From the NCBI GenBank assembly GCA_030789695.1, contig CM061142.1, positions 44,997,375 through 45,061,374 of the forward strand: a stretch of DNA of 64,000 nucleotides, read 5' to 3'. Below are positions 45,545 to 57,865 of the stretch, one piece after another (the stretch's first letter is position 1; each line of letters starts with the position of its first letter). The stretch comes from Scilla litardierei. Its lineage: Eukaryota > Streptophyta > Magnoliopsida > Asparagales > Asparagaceae. The position numbers and the translations under genes are program-made. The notes below the pieces were generated by a model that was not told the origin of the DNA, did no database searches, and saw only the letters and a program-made list of their open reading frames with translations.

Positions 45545-48492
45545 GGTTTTAGTGGTGGCCCATGCAGGTCAATGCTCATGCAAAATACTTTAAAACAACA
45601 TAGATAATATTACAATCTTGACTCTCAAACAATACCTTCTTTAGAATTTTCTACGCCAATCAACTTCAGTAGAAAATTTCAGTCTTAAGTTTCATGATCC
45701 TTAGTCAACCAAATCAGTATTCCTTGATTTTTAATCTCCTTCATTTTACATTCCACTTTTGACCTTAGAAATCCATCGTAGTCTTTTTCACAAGTCAATT
45801 CCTACCCGTACTCACATTTCTAATCCTTGCTTTCGACCCATGTGATCTTCCGAACGGCTATCTTTATCCTTTGAATGAATCCCATTACTATTCTGATTTT
45901 ACTATCGATATCTCTTTTATGAAATTTCTCGCCCAATTTAACTTCTTTAAAAATCTTTTACATAGGTCTCACACTTTTCCACTGACTTAAAATTATTCAT
46001 TAATTTTGAGTTTCCTTCACTGAAAATTTTTAGTCACAAACTTTTTAATGATTTCAAATCTATACCATCCTATTCTACTTTCTACATATGGAGATCTTTA
46101 TCTTTAAACTCTTTTGTTGATGGCACGCATATAAATGATAAGTTTTCTGGACCATGATCCGGTCAATGTACTTGGCTAAGTTTGTTGGATCACCCTAGCT
46201 AGACTTGGGGTAAGTGATCCTGGCTTAGTCACTTCCCTGGCCGTGTCCGCTGGACCGCAAGGACGTGAATCATGATTTTGTATGGCATTTTCTTCTTACT
46301 ATACTACAACAGATTTTAAAACAACCGACCATATACTAATTTTGAATACTTTTCATGCTAAATAAAACTTCAACTATTTCAATGTATTAGTTCTGTATTC
46401 ATCGTATTTATACTTTAAAAAAAATTTCAAAAAAAACTATCTATTTACGAAACAAATACTACATCTCTGCACCCATGACTCTTTCGTCTTTTGCTTATCT
46501 ACCAATTTAAACTTATACCACATACTCACTATCCTTATATACGTTATTTGGGATATTGTCATTCATACACATACCTCCCATTCTCCCATTTAATCATTCA
46601 TAACCATTTCTATGCCACCTGATCAAACTAACTCTTGTCACGACTACTGATTTGATACCACAGTTTCACCGACTAAGTCAAGACTGCTCGAACGTGATAG
46701 AATGGTATAATAATAATAATCGGTTTTAAATCACTACTGGATCAGTGTCTAGAAAGGAATGGGAAGGGGGTTGGTCAACCAAGGGACTTGTCCTGCGGTC
46801 AAAGAAGTGACATGTGCCTTCAAGCCCTGACTGCCTGGCTGGTTTGGAAGCTAAGCTAGACTTCTTATTATTAGGTCACCCTGCACTATTAGATAGTCAA
46901 GCGACATTTATTTTCCTCACACTCGCTCATTACTTGCCCTCCCAGTATTACTGAGCCTACCTGGTTGTCTTACTATTGTCATCACATTACCTGTTGGTTA
47001 AAACATTGTTGCTACCATATACCTTGTCATCGTCATTACTTTTGCATTGCACAGTCACCTTTACTTTATACATTACACACATTTTACTTACCACACTTGA
47101 ACAGCCGCCAGTGCTTTACCTTCCACTCATATTTGTATGTATGTTCTTACTTTTGCTCCTGTAAGATCATCTTTTCTAATCAAGCTAACTTCATATCCTT
47201 ACATCACCTGAAACCCATTTGTCGCAAACTTAATTCATTACATCAAACAACTCTGTATCCTACACTACCTCTTGATTACCACATTAGGGCATATATTTAT
47301 TTATCACCACTTTAGCGAGATTAGTTATAATTATGCGTTATAACCTTTTCTTTTAAAATGTTTTCTTCTACTTGTATTTCTACCATCAGCAGTGCTGAAT
47401 TTTTTTATTATGAATTATGTTGATAGGATGTTAGATAGGATTATTATTATTATTAAGGGATTATAATTACGGATGGGAGTAATTTGAGATAATGTAAAGG
47501 TATAGTTATATTGATTGTTTACAATGTAACAGATGAAATGATGAGATGTGATTTTATAGTTTGTTAATTAGGGTGTTTAAACTTATGAATTGTCACGACG
47601 AAGAATGAGTTAGGAGCATGGTAAATGTTGATGGTAAATGGTGAGGTATATTGGGCGTATTTGTACTTGTTGCCTTATGTTAGTAATTGGTAGAACACTG
47701 TTATATCAATGGATTAATACAAAAATAAGATTAGAATTGGGATTTGTGGATGTCCCAATTATAGTACTACAAGTTAGGTCATGCAATGAGCAAGAGATGA
47801 TACATTACGGATGGACAACCTAGGAGAATGTACAGCTTTTGGAGAACTTAGGTATGGAGGATATCGTACTTTAAAGACCACTGAAAAGATGTTACTGTCT
47901 TAATAGCATTGATGAGCGAAGGAGTAGGAATTTATAAGAACTATTGGTTGAGGATAGTTGATATTTTTCCCTTTCCGAGGTTGCCTTGTTTAAAGTATTA
48001 ATTGTTTAAAGCAAGAATTATGAAATAGAAGTCAACAAGAAAAGGAAAGTATTAGACATGTATTTGAGTTCAGAATATAATTATTCAGTGATAAGACGAG
48101 AAGCAATGATTTATTTTAGGAACACTTATTTGAGGATATAGGTTTAAACACCAGGGTGTTAGAACATTGGGATTGCAGTTGGGAATGTTTTATTATTATT
48201 ACTATTATTATTTTCACCATTGTCCCTGCACATCGCTAGTAGCCGTCGTTAGCTATTTTGCTTGCCTAATGACGGTTAAGGCCATCGACGATACTTAGTC
48301 ATCCGAACCTCTTTTTGAAACTCAATCTTAATCACATCACTTGTGTCTTTCCTAACCAATTTCATTTCTTTGTCCCTACGTATTTCAGGTCAAAATTTAC
48401 CTCATAGAAATACAAGAACGTTATCCATATTTATTTTCTGCTCCTTAGTTGATAAGAATTCCGAGGACGGAATTTTCTGAAGGTGGGTAGAA
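45545..48492 (+). other. Internal region of non-coding element
   Basis: After a putative PBS (45552-45570) the sequence is AT-rich with no retroviral motif. A CTGGACCATGATCCGG hairpin near 46148-46163 recalls the CCTGGTTATGATCCAGG hairpin of the chromovirus LTR. Open frames (for example 46965-47315) have no domains. It ends with a purine-rich GAAGGTGGGTAGAA just before the 3' LTR, the likely polypurine tract. Confidence 0.75.
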
Positions 48493-51400
48493 TGTAACGG
48501 CCGGTATTTTTAGTCGTGCTTTAGTCATGTGTATCGGTAATTTCCTTTCGAACATCTGGATTTTTTTTTCGTCCATGCGTTTCTTGTTATGCGTGTGCGA
48601 GTCGGTATTTCCGTTTTTACCGGAATGTCATTAATTAACCATCACGTTTAATTAAAAACTCTAATTTAATTATTTTGCTAATTATTTTTGTCATATTTAC
48701 TAATTACTATTGTTGTTTTTCCTAATCACTTATGTTAAGTTTAATAATTACCTTAAACACTTTATTAAGTTTAAACTTTCACTTTTAAATCTTGTGTAGG
48801 GAGTAAGCCAATTCGTAGGCAGATTCATTTTCGCTTGCACAGAGTCAACAAATCTCATTAAATTGCCCTAATCCCAAACCGGCAATCTTTATTTGAATGA
48901 TAAGGGAAACGTGCTTGGCCAGATGCATTCTTCCCTCGTTTGTCAACAAACACCATTTAATACACATCCTAATCCAACACCTAATCACATTAAAATTGCT
49001 CCATGTCAAACTTCTTCTTAAGGCAGTATCATCTGCAAAACCCATCTTCTCTGCAAAGCATCCCAACCTCAATCAGCCCGAATCAATTCCTCCCCAAATC
49101 AGAAACCATCCACAACCCAAATCAAGCCCTGTTCAAACACCCAAATCAGAGAAACCCAAATTCCAGATCCAGAATCAAAATTCAGATTCTAAGAGCTGAA
49201 AACCCAAATCAAAATTTCAGATTTATCAATTCCTACAATCCACCACCAAAAACAACCCTCAAACAAATTTAGCCAAATTATTCCTTCTCCAAATCAAAAC
49301 AATTTCAACCCAAGCAAATCAGCCAAACCCATTTTCAATTCAAACTCAGTTCTAAAACTAGTATCAAACAATTTCAGATCCAGGCAAACTTCAAATCTGA
49401 ATTCAAAAACACAAACTTTAGATTTCAAAACATCAAACCCTTCAACTTCTTCTTCTTCCTCCTTCCTCCTCTTCCTCCCTAGGCCGAACCCCTACCCCTC
49501 ACCTTGCGCGCGCCACCAGCCACGCCGCAGCTCAGCCCGCGCCGGCCGCCTGGACCCCTGCCCGCCGCCGCCGCCTGGCCGGAAGCCGCCGTCGCCGCCG
49601 GCAGCTCTCCCCTTGAGTGCGTGCGTGAGTTTCTTTCTCCTCCTCGTGCGTGTGTGCGTTGGTTGCCTTGCTGCCATGAAAAGGAAATAAAAAAAACAAA
49701 ATGAAATGAAGAAGAACGAAAGACAGAAGAGGAGGAGGCAGCCTTGTATAAAAAAATAGGGTAAGAGAGATAAAAGGAAGGGGGATAGGACAAGAATTAT
49801 TTTTAGGGGATAAGATATTTTATTATATGTTAGTAGATAAAGTAAGTTTTATCATGTTAGTTTTTTTTTCCTAGTCAAACCTAGTAGGTGTGGTAGGTGC
49901 ACAATTAAATTGAGATGTTAAACCTTGTGATTAACTTTGTTAATATTAGTTAGTTGTAATTAGTGTTATTTAAGTGTTATGGTCATTTCAGCATGTTGTT
50001 GACTGTAAATAAAGTAAGAGTATTAGAATATTAAATTAATAAGGTGTACCCTGTTTATATAACCCAATATAACCGCCACCCTAGCCAGTGAACCCCATAT
50101 AATTAGACGAACACAATTTAGGGCTCAACTTAATTTTGTTGTTAACTCACAATAGATTTAATTCCTTAATTTGTGTAACCAAAATAGAGAACATGTATCA
50201 CCATTACGTAGTACCCATCAAAACGAACCCAACGACATAGAATTTGACATCTCTTAATTTAGAACAATAACAAGAATAATTAACTTTCTGATCAAAATCA
50301 TTAATTCTCGATTTCAGCACTTTTATTCATTATAATAAATGTTATTATTTAATGACGCAGATACGTCGCGAACTTTCCTACCATTACTCGGACAACCCAA
50401 ACTGTCCCAGTCAGGCAAGCGTGCAGTTATTTTATGTTTTTGTGATATCTGATGTTGTACACTTAATTGCTGACACATACACACTTTTTTGAAATGCTAG
50501 AGTTAAACTCGTGTGCGTGTGTGTGGATCCCTAAACAATCAAAATGTACACACTTTGTGAATGGTAATGTTTCTAGACATGTATGGTTAATTTTAGAACT
50601 GTTGATACTTATAGCATGTTAAATGCCGTTGGCTCCCGTAGTTAAATGCCGTTGGCTCCCGTAGTTAAAAGCCGTTGGCTCCCGTAGTTAAATGTCGTTG
50701 GCTCCCGTAGTTAAATGCCGTTGGCTCCCGTAGTTAAATGCCGTTGGCTACCGATGTTACATGCCGTTGGCTACCAGTTGCCGTTGGCTACCAGATGTTA
50801 CTGCCGTTGGTTATTAGTTAATCTCGTCGGTCACATGTGATTACGTCACATGCGACTAGTCTGGACTCGTGTTTCAGTATATGACGGATTAACATCCTGG
50901 CACGTGATTCAGGAAAATACACTTGGGTGGGGTTGGTTCCCGGGCACTAGCCGGTAGTAAACGAGTCGCCTTCGGGGGCACTTGAAGGTGTATTTATTTA
51001 CTATTCGTCTAACGGCGGGAATCTTATTCACGTACTTGCACACACAGTCAAATAATTGAAAAAGAAAGTTAATTACAGACTGATGTTACATTACTCAACT
51101 GCCATGTCAATTTTTATTACTGAACTACCATGCTAATGTAACTTGTTGCTTTAACTACCATGCTAGTGTAAATTTTCATAATTGTTTTAACTGCTTCAGT
51201 TCATTGAAATACATGCTAGTGTAAATTCTTTTAACTGCTGTAAAACTGCCATATATATAACTTGTTATATATATCTTGCCTTGGGTCATCTGACATCTAC
51301 TTGCAGACCCTTGCTGACATACATTCATGTTGTTTGAATGTATGTCAGGTTACGAGACAGGTTACCAGGAGGACTAGCTGAGATAGCTGAATCAGTGGAC

Positions 51401-51680
51401 CAAGAACTTTCATTGCGCTTCTTTTCACTTATTGTACGGGTCATAAGACCCACTCCTCTTTTCTACATTGTTGTAATACCGTTGAGACATTTGAGATTGT
51501 AATAATGTTTTTTTATCTGCGTTGTTTTTGAGTAATGCAAGCAAGAACCTGCAGTTTTTACACAGACGCTTATTGTGATAAGTCAAGGGGAAAGAAAAGC
51601 AAAAGTACCTCCTCCTGACTTGCACAAGCGGGCCCGTTCACGTCCTCGCTCTCAAGTTTAATGGGAAGCGGGGCGTGACA
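48493..51680 (+). repeat. Non-coding element 3' LTR
   Basis: This direct repeat of 42293-45544 lacks the 76-bp internal duplication. Minisatellite at 50623-50820. It ends GCGGGGCGTGACA at 51680. Confidence 0.92.
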
Positions 51681-52020
51681 GGTTTAATGTGCTAAATTTT
51701 TGAATCGGTTTGTGCGGAGAGTAATTTCCATCGCAAAACGGAAAATTTTTGGAAATTACTCAACGCGCAATCTGTTTCAAAATTTTAGCTCATTATGCGC
51801 AGAGAGTAATTTCTAGCGCAAAACGGATATAAGTTGGAAATTACTCACCGCGCAATCTGTTTCAAAAATTTAGCTCATTATGCGCGGAGAGTAATTTCTA
51901 GCGCAAAACGGATATAAGTTGGAAATTACTCACCGCGCAAACCCATTCAAAAATTTAGCCCGTTGTGCTCGTTGAGATATATGAGATGTCCATAAAAAAT
52001 TATTCACCGTGCAAACCTAG
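51681..52020. repeat. ~86-bp tandem array of palindromic units
   Basis: Three clear units and a diverged fourth. Each carries GAGTAATTTC ... GGAAATTACTC as an inverted repeat, then CGCGCAATCTGTTTCAAAA. The array continues left of the LTR element in inverted sense (42250-42292). This looks like subterminal repeats of a DNA transposon; the FAR1 fragment at 41575-41846 may belong to it. Confidence 0.75.
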
Positions 52021-52886
52021 CGAATGTGGTTCAGTATCTCAGCATATGATAGAAGTTAAGTTCATGCGTTCATGAAATAAGTATGGGCAAAATTAGGGCT
52101 TACCATCATTAACTCGACAGAGGAGAGGAGGAGGGGAATCAACGAGCTTGTGATGGCAAGATTTTGTGTGGTGAGATCAAGCGGAGGATGTTGAAATCGA
52201 AGACAAGGGAATTGCCTCCAGCATATGCGGCTGGAGAGCGAGAGAGCAAAAGATATGGTAGCGATCGTAATTTATTACAATGTTTCGTTTAAAATGGCAT
52301 AAAAGGCGCGATGGTAATTGCACCAAAATTTACGATATTAACAACAGCCGGTGGATCGAATCGGATGGTAGGGAGAAGGTCGCACACAGGAATCACGCCT
52401 GAGGTTGAGCGCATGCACATTTTACCGTGTGTGTGTGTATATATATATATATCTCTGTGTGTGTGCGCGCGTGCGCACACACGCATGTGTGTGTCAAAAA
52501 TGAGCATCAGTTAGACGAGGAGGAAATTTCCTCCATGGCTATCGTCAAACCATCACTCATTGTATTTTTTCCTTCGATCCTAATTGCTGATTGTAATCTT
52601 CATGTTTTAAAACCCCAAACACCTAATTATCATGGAAATTCAAGTAGTTTTGCTCGTTCATCCACATAACAAGTTTAATGGTTTTACTGTAATAGAACTT
52701 TTTACAAGAATTAGATGATCAATTAGAACACCTTGAGCTCTCCTAAAAATTGGTAACTTGCGTTTGTAGAACATGAAGAACAAACTGAACAGATTCGATT
52801 ATTGAAAAATGGGAGGGGTGTTTGAGTGAACTAGTTGAGGATAAAATTTTCTCCTTGGCAACCTGATACACATATTGCTGCTCTGT

Positions 52887-52925
<39 letters not shown>

Positions 52926-53708
52926 TGTGTGTGGCAAAAATGGGCATCACCTAGCCAATGATAAAATTTTCTCCTTGACTTGCATCAAATTCCCTCCCAT
53001 TTTATTTTTCCATCAATCCAAATTGTTTATTTTATCATGTTCTAAATCCCAAACCCCTAATTTTCAAATAAATTCAAAAAGTTTTGCTTGTTCAGCCACT
53101 CATCGCAAGTTTAACTACAACTTTTACAGTTAAACTACGAACTTTTTGTAACAATTATAAAAACAATTAGAACACCTAATGTTCATCTGAAAATTGATAG
53201 TTTGGGGTTTTTAAACATGAAGGATAAACTGAATGGATTTGATCATCAAAAACGGGGAGGGGCGTATGCGTGAACAAATCAAGGAGGAAATTTCATCCAC
53301 TCATCACCAACGTTCTATTCATGCAAAGCCGTTAAATTTACAACAGGTGGATGAACGAGAAAAACCCTCAGTACACAAACGATGTATATGTAACCGGTTA
53401 GTTTGGGAGTAAATTAGATGTGCCTTGGCATTGGGGGTGTGTACCTATAGGATGATCGGAGGGTGGTTAAGTAATTTTGCCTGCAAACTCTGATGAGTTG
53501 TAGTCGTAGCCAAGAGGATGTTATAAGTTTAGAAGTCTGTTGTCGGGCTCAATTGGGCCATGTGAACCCGTCGGGCCTCCGCTGCCAGCAATGGGCCGCA
53601 TCCATCGATGGTGTATACATTTTTTGTCCACAACGGTTGTAACCAGTTGAATACGATCAAAATATACTAGCCAATTCATACTTTTGGTGGTACCAACCCC
53701 AACTAACT
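52021..53708. other. Gene-free region with microsatellites and a degenerate tandem duplication
   Basis: A mixed GT/TA/GC alternating tract lies at 52424-52494 and a (TG)n tract at 52885-52932. The sequence after each tract is related (AAAAATGAGCATCA / AAAAATGGGCATCA, then TTTCTCC, then CAATTAGAACACCT), forming two diverged units of about 430 bp (about 52480-52910 and 52930-53290). No genes. Confidence 0.6.
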
Positions 53709-54649
53709 TGACTACTAAGAGAAACCAAAATACAAATCGAAAGGCTTTTGAGAAACCAGGCCTTAAGAAAAGTTCCTTCCAATAAATTCAAAGAGAAGTA
53801 AAACAAATTTTTCTGGAAAGGGGTTTTATTGCTAATGTGACCTCGCATTTGCGTCATCACGGCTCGTGCATGAAAGTGATTAGTTTAAGCATTTCGATTT
53901 GGGTGGTGTTGGTGCAAATATTAGGTATAAAGCGCGACAAATTTCTTGGCTCAACGAATTATTCGGACTATAGTCTGGTGGTGCTCATCCACTCTTAATG
54001 CTCTACTGTTTTCCACATCTTATTACTTCTCGTGGTAGTCTGACCGGGCAAGTGGGACCCGTCAGCAAGTCCTAGGGATAAGCCTCACCCATTTGCCTTT
54101 AGGGGGTACAATAATATAGAGATGAAATGTAGTACAGTTAATATTGTACTGGTGTGAGGTTGTTCGGAGGGATATGGCTCATTAATATATGTGATTCATG
54201 TAGATCAGGTGGCACATGATCGATCTAATAGATTAGGTGTCAAAACACAAAAAGGTGGTCCCACAGCGAGTACAAGTCCACGTGGGACTTGCACTTTCCA
54301 TCTTTTTTTCTTGGTACCTGATTTATTATATCAGGTGCCACATTTTCTATATTAAATCCTTAATATATTATTGGTTTTCTAGTTTGAATGCTTGCTACTA
54401 TTTTCTTTTGTGCACGATCAAGCGGAATTGAGGATCATCGGTGATTATAAACGAGAAACAAACACAGCAAAGCACAATAAAGATTGTAATTTAGGCCGTC
54501 GACCAGCCAAGGAAACACGCAATAGCTTTATTACGAAATGGGAGAACAAATATAAATCTTCAACTTCTCAACAAAGAAGAAGCACTCAAAATCTTCTCAA
54601 AAGCTCTCAATACAATCTCTCAAAGTTGTCTCTCAACAATGACGGCTCA

Positions 54650-54721
<72 letters not shown>

Positions 54722-55217
54722 CCTCCCTCCCTCCCTCCCTCCCTCCTCGACTCTCCAAAACCCTCTTCCAAATGCCCCTTTATAGCCCCTAGGGCATGGA
54801 CGCAAATCAATCTCGTATGGGAGTGGAACTCTAATTCAAATAAAACTCTAGCAATTCATATTCACTCAGAATTCTACTTGATGAGCAACTCTATCCCGAA
54901 TAGGATTTTGTATCATGTGGTCGGTGCCTCCAAGCTGCCGAGCTTCCTGGAGCCTGAGGTGTCAAGGTGCCGAGCTACCAAAATTCCTTGCTTCCGATCT
55001 ATCGAAAGCCAAGCTGTTAAGTTGCTGAACTTCTGAGCTGCCGATCATATGAACCAAGGACTTAGGCCTGCAAAAGTTAGCTCGACCATGAGTCCCAGTA
55101 GATGTCTATGCAAAGCCAGATGCTTGGAACCTAAGGCACAGATGAGCTAGCCTTGCACAACTACCAATCTAAACATATTCAACTACCTTAGCGCCTCAAA
55201 TCGAGCCGACTTTCACA
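53709..55217 (-). repeat. Tork-type copia LTR, copy 2 (minus strand)
   Basis: Homologous to 39053-40853. Right end CTTTCACA; left end approximate. CT run with CCCT extension at 54653-54745. In this orientation it is the 3' LTR of the element that follows to the right. Confidence 0.65.
54653..54745. repeat. (CT)n plus (CCCT)n microsatellite
   Basis: About 60 bp of CT followed by about 30 bp of CCCT, inside the copia LTR. It is the homologue of the tract at 40321-40380. Confidence 0.95.
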
Positions 55218-55419
55218 AATCTACACCTTGGTGAGATTTGGCCATATGCCACACAATTAGTCCTCCTTGATACACCTTGGTGAGAATCAACTTATGTTCC
55301 CTTCACCTTGCTCTGAAGAGCTCACTTAGCTCCTTCGAGCCTCAATGCCCCCAACAAGGCCACCATCGACATAACCTTGAAACAATATTGAGTAAGTCTA
55401 AGCAATGCTTAAACTTAAC

Positions 55420-56252
55420 TCATGTCACAACTTTTGTCAGCGTGTATGTTCGGTTGTCATATGTTCCGATCTTCAGTAAGTTGATGTCGTCGTCTTCTTC
55501 ACTCACATAGTCACGAACGAAGTAGTATCTCACATCGATATGCTTGGTACATGCATGCAAGACATGATTTTTAGATAAGTGTGATGCACTTTGGCTATCA
55601 CAATGTAGATCATACATCTCTTGGTAGATCCCTAGGTCGTCCATTAAGCCTATAAGCCATATCGTCCCTAAACTACTTCAGTTAATGACATATACTCTGC
55701 CTCCATAGTAGAAAAGGCTATTATAGACTGAAATCTACTCTGCTAAGAGATCGAAGCTCCTGCTATGGTGACATAGCCTGTCATAGATCTCCTTCCATCT
55801 CGATCGCATATAAAGTCGGAATCGATATAGCCCACAACCAGCATATCATCATCAGCTTGGTTATATGTCAATCCCACATCAATGGTGCCATTGATGCATC
55901 TCGGTATCCACCGAATTGCTTGCTAGTGTACTCTTCACGGATTGTTCATGTATCGACTCACCATACTTATAGCAAGTGATAGGTCGGGTCGGGTACATAC
56001 CATGGGCATACATCAACATACACCTACTGCATTCGCATACGGTATGGTCTCCATGAGCTTCTTCTCTTTCTCGTTCTTCGAACAATGCTTGGTACAAAGT
56101 TTGAAGTGAGGTGCAAGCGGAGCAGCTACAGACTTCATGCTTTCACAACCAAATCTTTGACAATAGTCTTCAAGTAGCGACCTAGTGAAAGATGAACAAT
56201 ACCTCTGCTTCGATCTTGGTAGCTCTCCAAGCCAGAATCCTTCGAGCTTCAC
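55420..56252 (-). pseudogene. Copia RNase H, copy 2
   Basis: C-terminal blocks are visible (DLHCDSQSASHLSKN, TKHIDVRYYF). Further right are the RNase H start with PLAPHFKLCTKHCSKNEKEK and PYANAVG. Frames are broken between these blocks. Confidence 0.75.
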
Positions 56253-56968
56253 TTAGATCCTTCATCTCAAACTCACAACTCAATTCTTTCTTCAATCTCT
56301 GTATCTCTAACTTATTTGAGGATGAGCATGTCATTAACATAAAGTAGGAGATATATGAAAGACCCATCATCTTGCCCCTGGAATAACACACAATGATCTT
56401 AGGGACTTCGGAAGTACCCTTGATCCTCTGTTATAAAGCGCTCAAAATGCTTGTACGATTGTATAGGAGATTGCTTCAACCCATAGAGAGATTTATTCAA
56501 AATACATGCAAGTCGGTCGCATATCTCATAGCCATCAGGTTGAGCCATATAGATCTCTTCTTCTAGCTCCTCATGTAAGAATGCAGTTTTGATATCTAGT
56601 TACAACAACTCAGGGTCAAGCTGTTCAACTAATGCCAATAGGATCAGAATAGAGCAGTGCTTGACTACCGGCGAGAAGACCTCATTGTAATCATTGCCCT
56701 CTCTTTGAACATAGCCCTTCATAACAAGTCTGGCCTTGTAGCAAACATCTCCTTCTTTGGCTCCGCCCTTCTTGGTGTAGATCCACTTACACCCTATCGC
56801 CTTCTTTCCACTGGGAATCTCCATCAGATCCCAAGTATCATTTTTCAATAATGATTCTATCTCCTCGTTCATTACTTTCATCCACCTTTCTGAGTCTTTA
56901 GAATGTTCTATATCCTTATATGAAGTGGGTGTATCAATGCTAACAACAAGGAAAGTAAATGAGACCAT
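56182..56968 (-). pseudogene. Copia reverse transcriptase, fragmented
   Basis: N-terminal RT is clear at 56600-56968: WMKVMNEEIESLLKNDTWDL, CKWIYTKKGG, YKARLVMKGYVQREGNDYNE and FSPVVKH. The C-terminal RT frame (56182-56391) has EIQRLKKELSCEFEMKDLSE and reads MLMTCSS where YVDDML would be expected, so the catalytic site is degraded or frame-shifted there. Confidence 0.8.
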
Positions 56969-56989
56969 CTCAGTATACCTCGCAGGTCA

Positions 56990-57865
56990 TCGTATCACAT
57001 GCCTTGGTCTCAAAATTGCTATGGAATCCATTGGCCGTGCTATCAGTAGTGAAGAGTTATCTCCACCATCTATACTTGAATCATTATCTTCACCTTCTTT
57101 CTGGAGTGTATCAGATGCAGTTTCTACTGAACTTCGGCTAGAGTCAATAGTTGAGTTATCGGGAACGTTTGACACTTCCAACTGAACCTGCTTTACTTGT
57201 GTATCTTTAGGCTCCACTGTTGGTTCAAGTGTCTTCATCATTGCTGACTCATCAAACGTCACATCTCAGCTCAAGTTCACTTTCCTTTGTCTTGAACACC
57301 ACAGCTTGTACCTTTTGACCATTGCTAAAGCCCAAAAAATGGATTTCTTGGATCTAGCGTCAAGCATGTCTTCCTTTACAGCATAATAGCTTGGACAACC
57401 CCATATATGTAAAGAACCATAATTAGAAACTAGCTTTCCTCACCAAATTTTCAAATGAGGTCGTCCATCCAGTGTGGCAGACGGTAATCGATTGACCAGA
57501 TGGGTCACATATACCAAGGCCTCATCCCAGAACTCCTTCGATATATCGACTATTGATAACATACATCGGACCTTCTCTAGCAAAGTTTGATTCATCCTCT
57601 CAGCTACTCCATTCTGTTGTGGCGTACTACAAATGGTTAAGTGTATCTGAATACCTTCCTTTCTTCAGTACTCTTACTAGGGGGTCTAAACTATAATCTT
57701 TACCATTGTCACTTCCTAGTCTCTTGATCTTCTTACCGAGCTATTTCTCAACTAGTGTCTTCCACTCTTTGAACTTGCTAAGCACATCATCTTTGGACTT
57801 CAGAGGAAACACACATACCATGCATGAGAAATCATCAATGAAAGACACAAAGTAGTGTTTACCTT
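56990..57865 (-). pseudogene. Copia integrase to RT linker and integrase core, fragmented
   Basis: The minus strand holds the PQQNGVAERMNQTLLEK-like catalytic-glutamate block (about 57590-57630), an FWDEALVYVTHLVNRLPSA-like stretch, and the FVSFIDDFS aspartate block next to the breakpoint. Several frames are needed, so it is a pseudogene. Confidence 0.7.

Larger units (their letters stand above)
42293..51680 (+). mobile_element. Non-coding LTR retrotransposon (LARD-like)
   Basis: LTRs of 3252 and 3188 bp flank 2.95 kb that encodes no gag or pol domain in any frame. The LTRs differ by only about 20 substitutions (roughly 0.6 percent by eye), so the element moved more recently than the coding elements here. 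LTR ends (TGTAACGG and GAAGCGGGGCGTGACA), the sequence after the 5' LTR (TGGTGGCCCATGCAGGTC) and the motif before the 3' LTR (GAATTCCGAGGACGGAATTT) match the chromovirus at 706-10514. It probably uses that family's enzymes (inference). No target duplication is found: CGCAC precedes it, GGTTT follows. Confidence 0.85.
53709..57865 (-). mobile_element. Decayed Tork-type copia element, minus strand, truncated at 57865
   Basis: Reading right to left, it holds part of integrase, then RT, RNase H and the 3' LTR. It is cut at 57865 inside the integrase core (KGKHYFVSFIDDFS region) by a chromovirus LTR. Gag, protease and the 5' LTR would lie beyond the inserted DNA, outside the window. Many frameshifts and stops. 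Confidence 0.85.

Noticed and set aside
46965..47315. 116-codon frame inside the non-coding element, a candidate gag remnant
   Set aside because: No zinc knuckle or gag core; composition fits random AT-rich sequence.
52427..52669. Frames with Cys-Val or His-Thr repeats around microsatellites
   Set aside because: Direct translation of GT/CA tracts.
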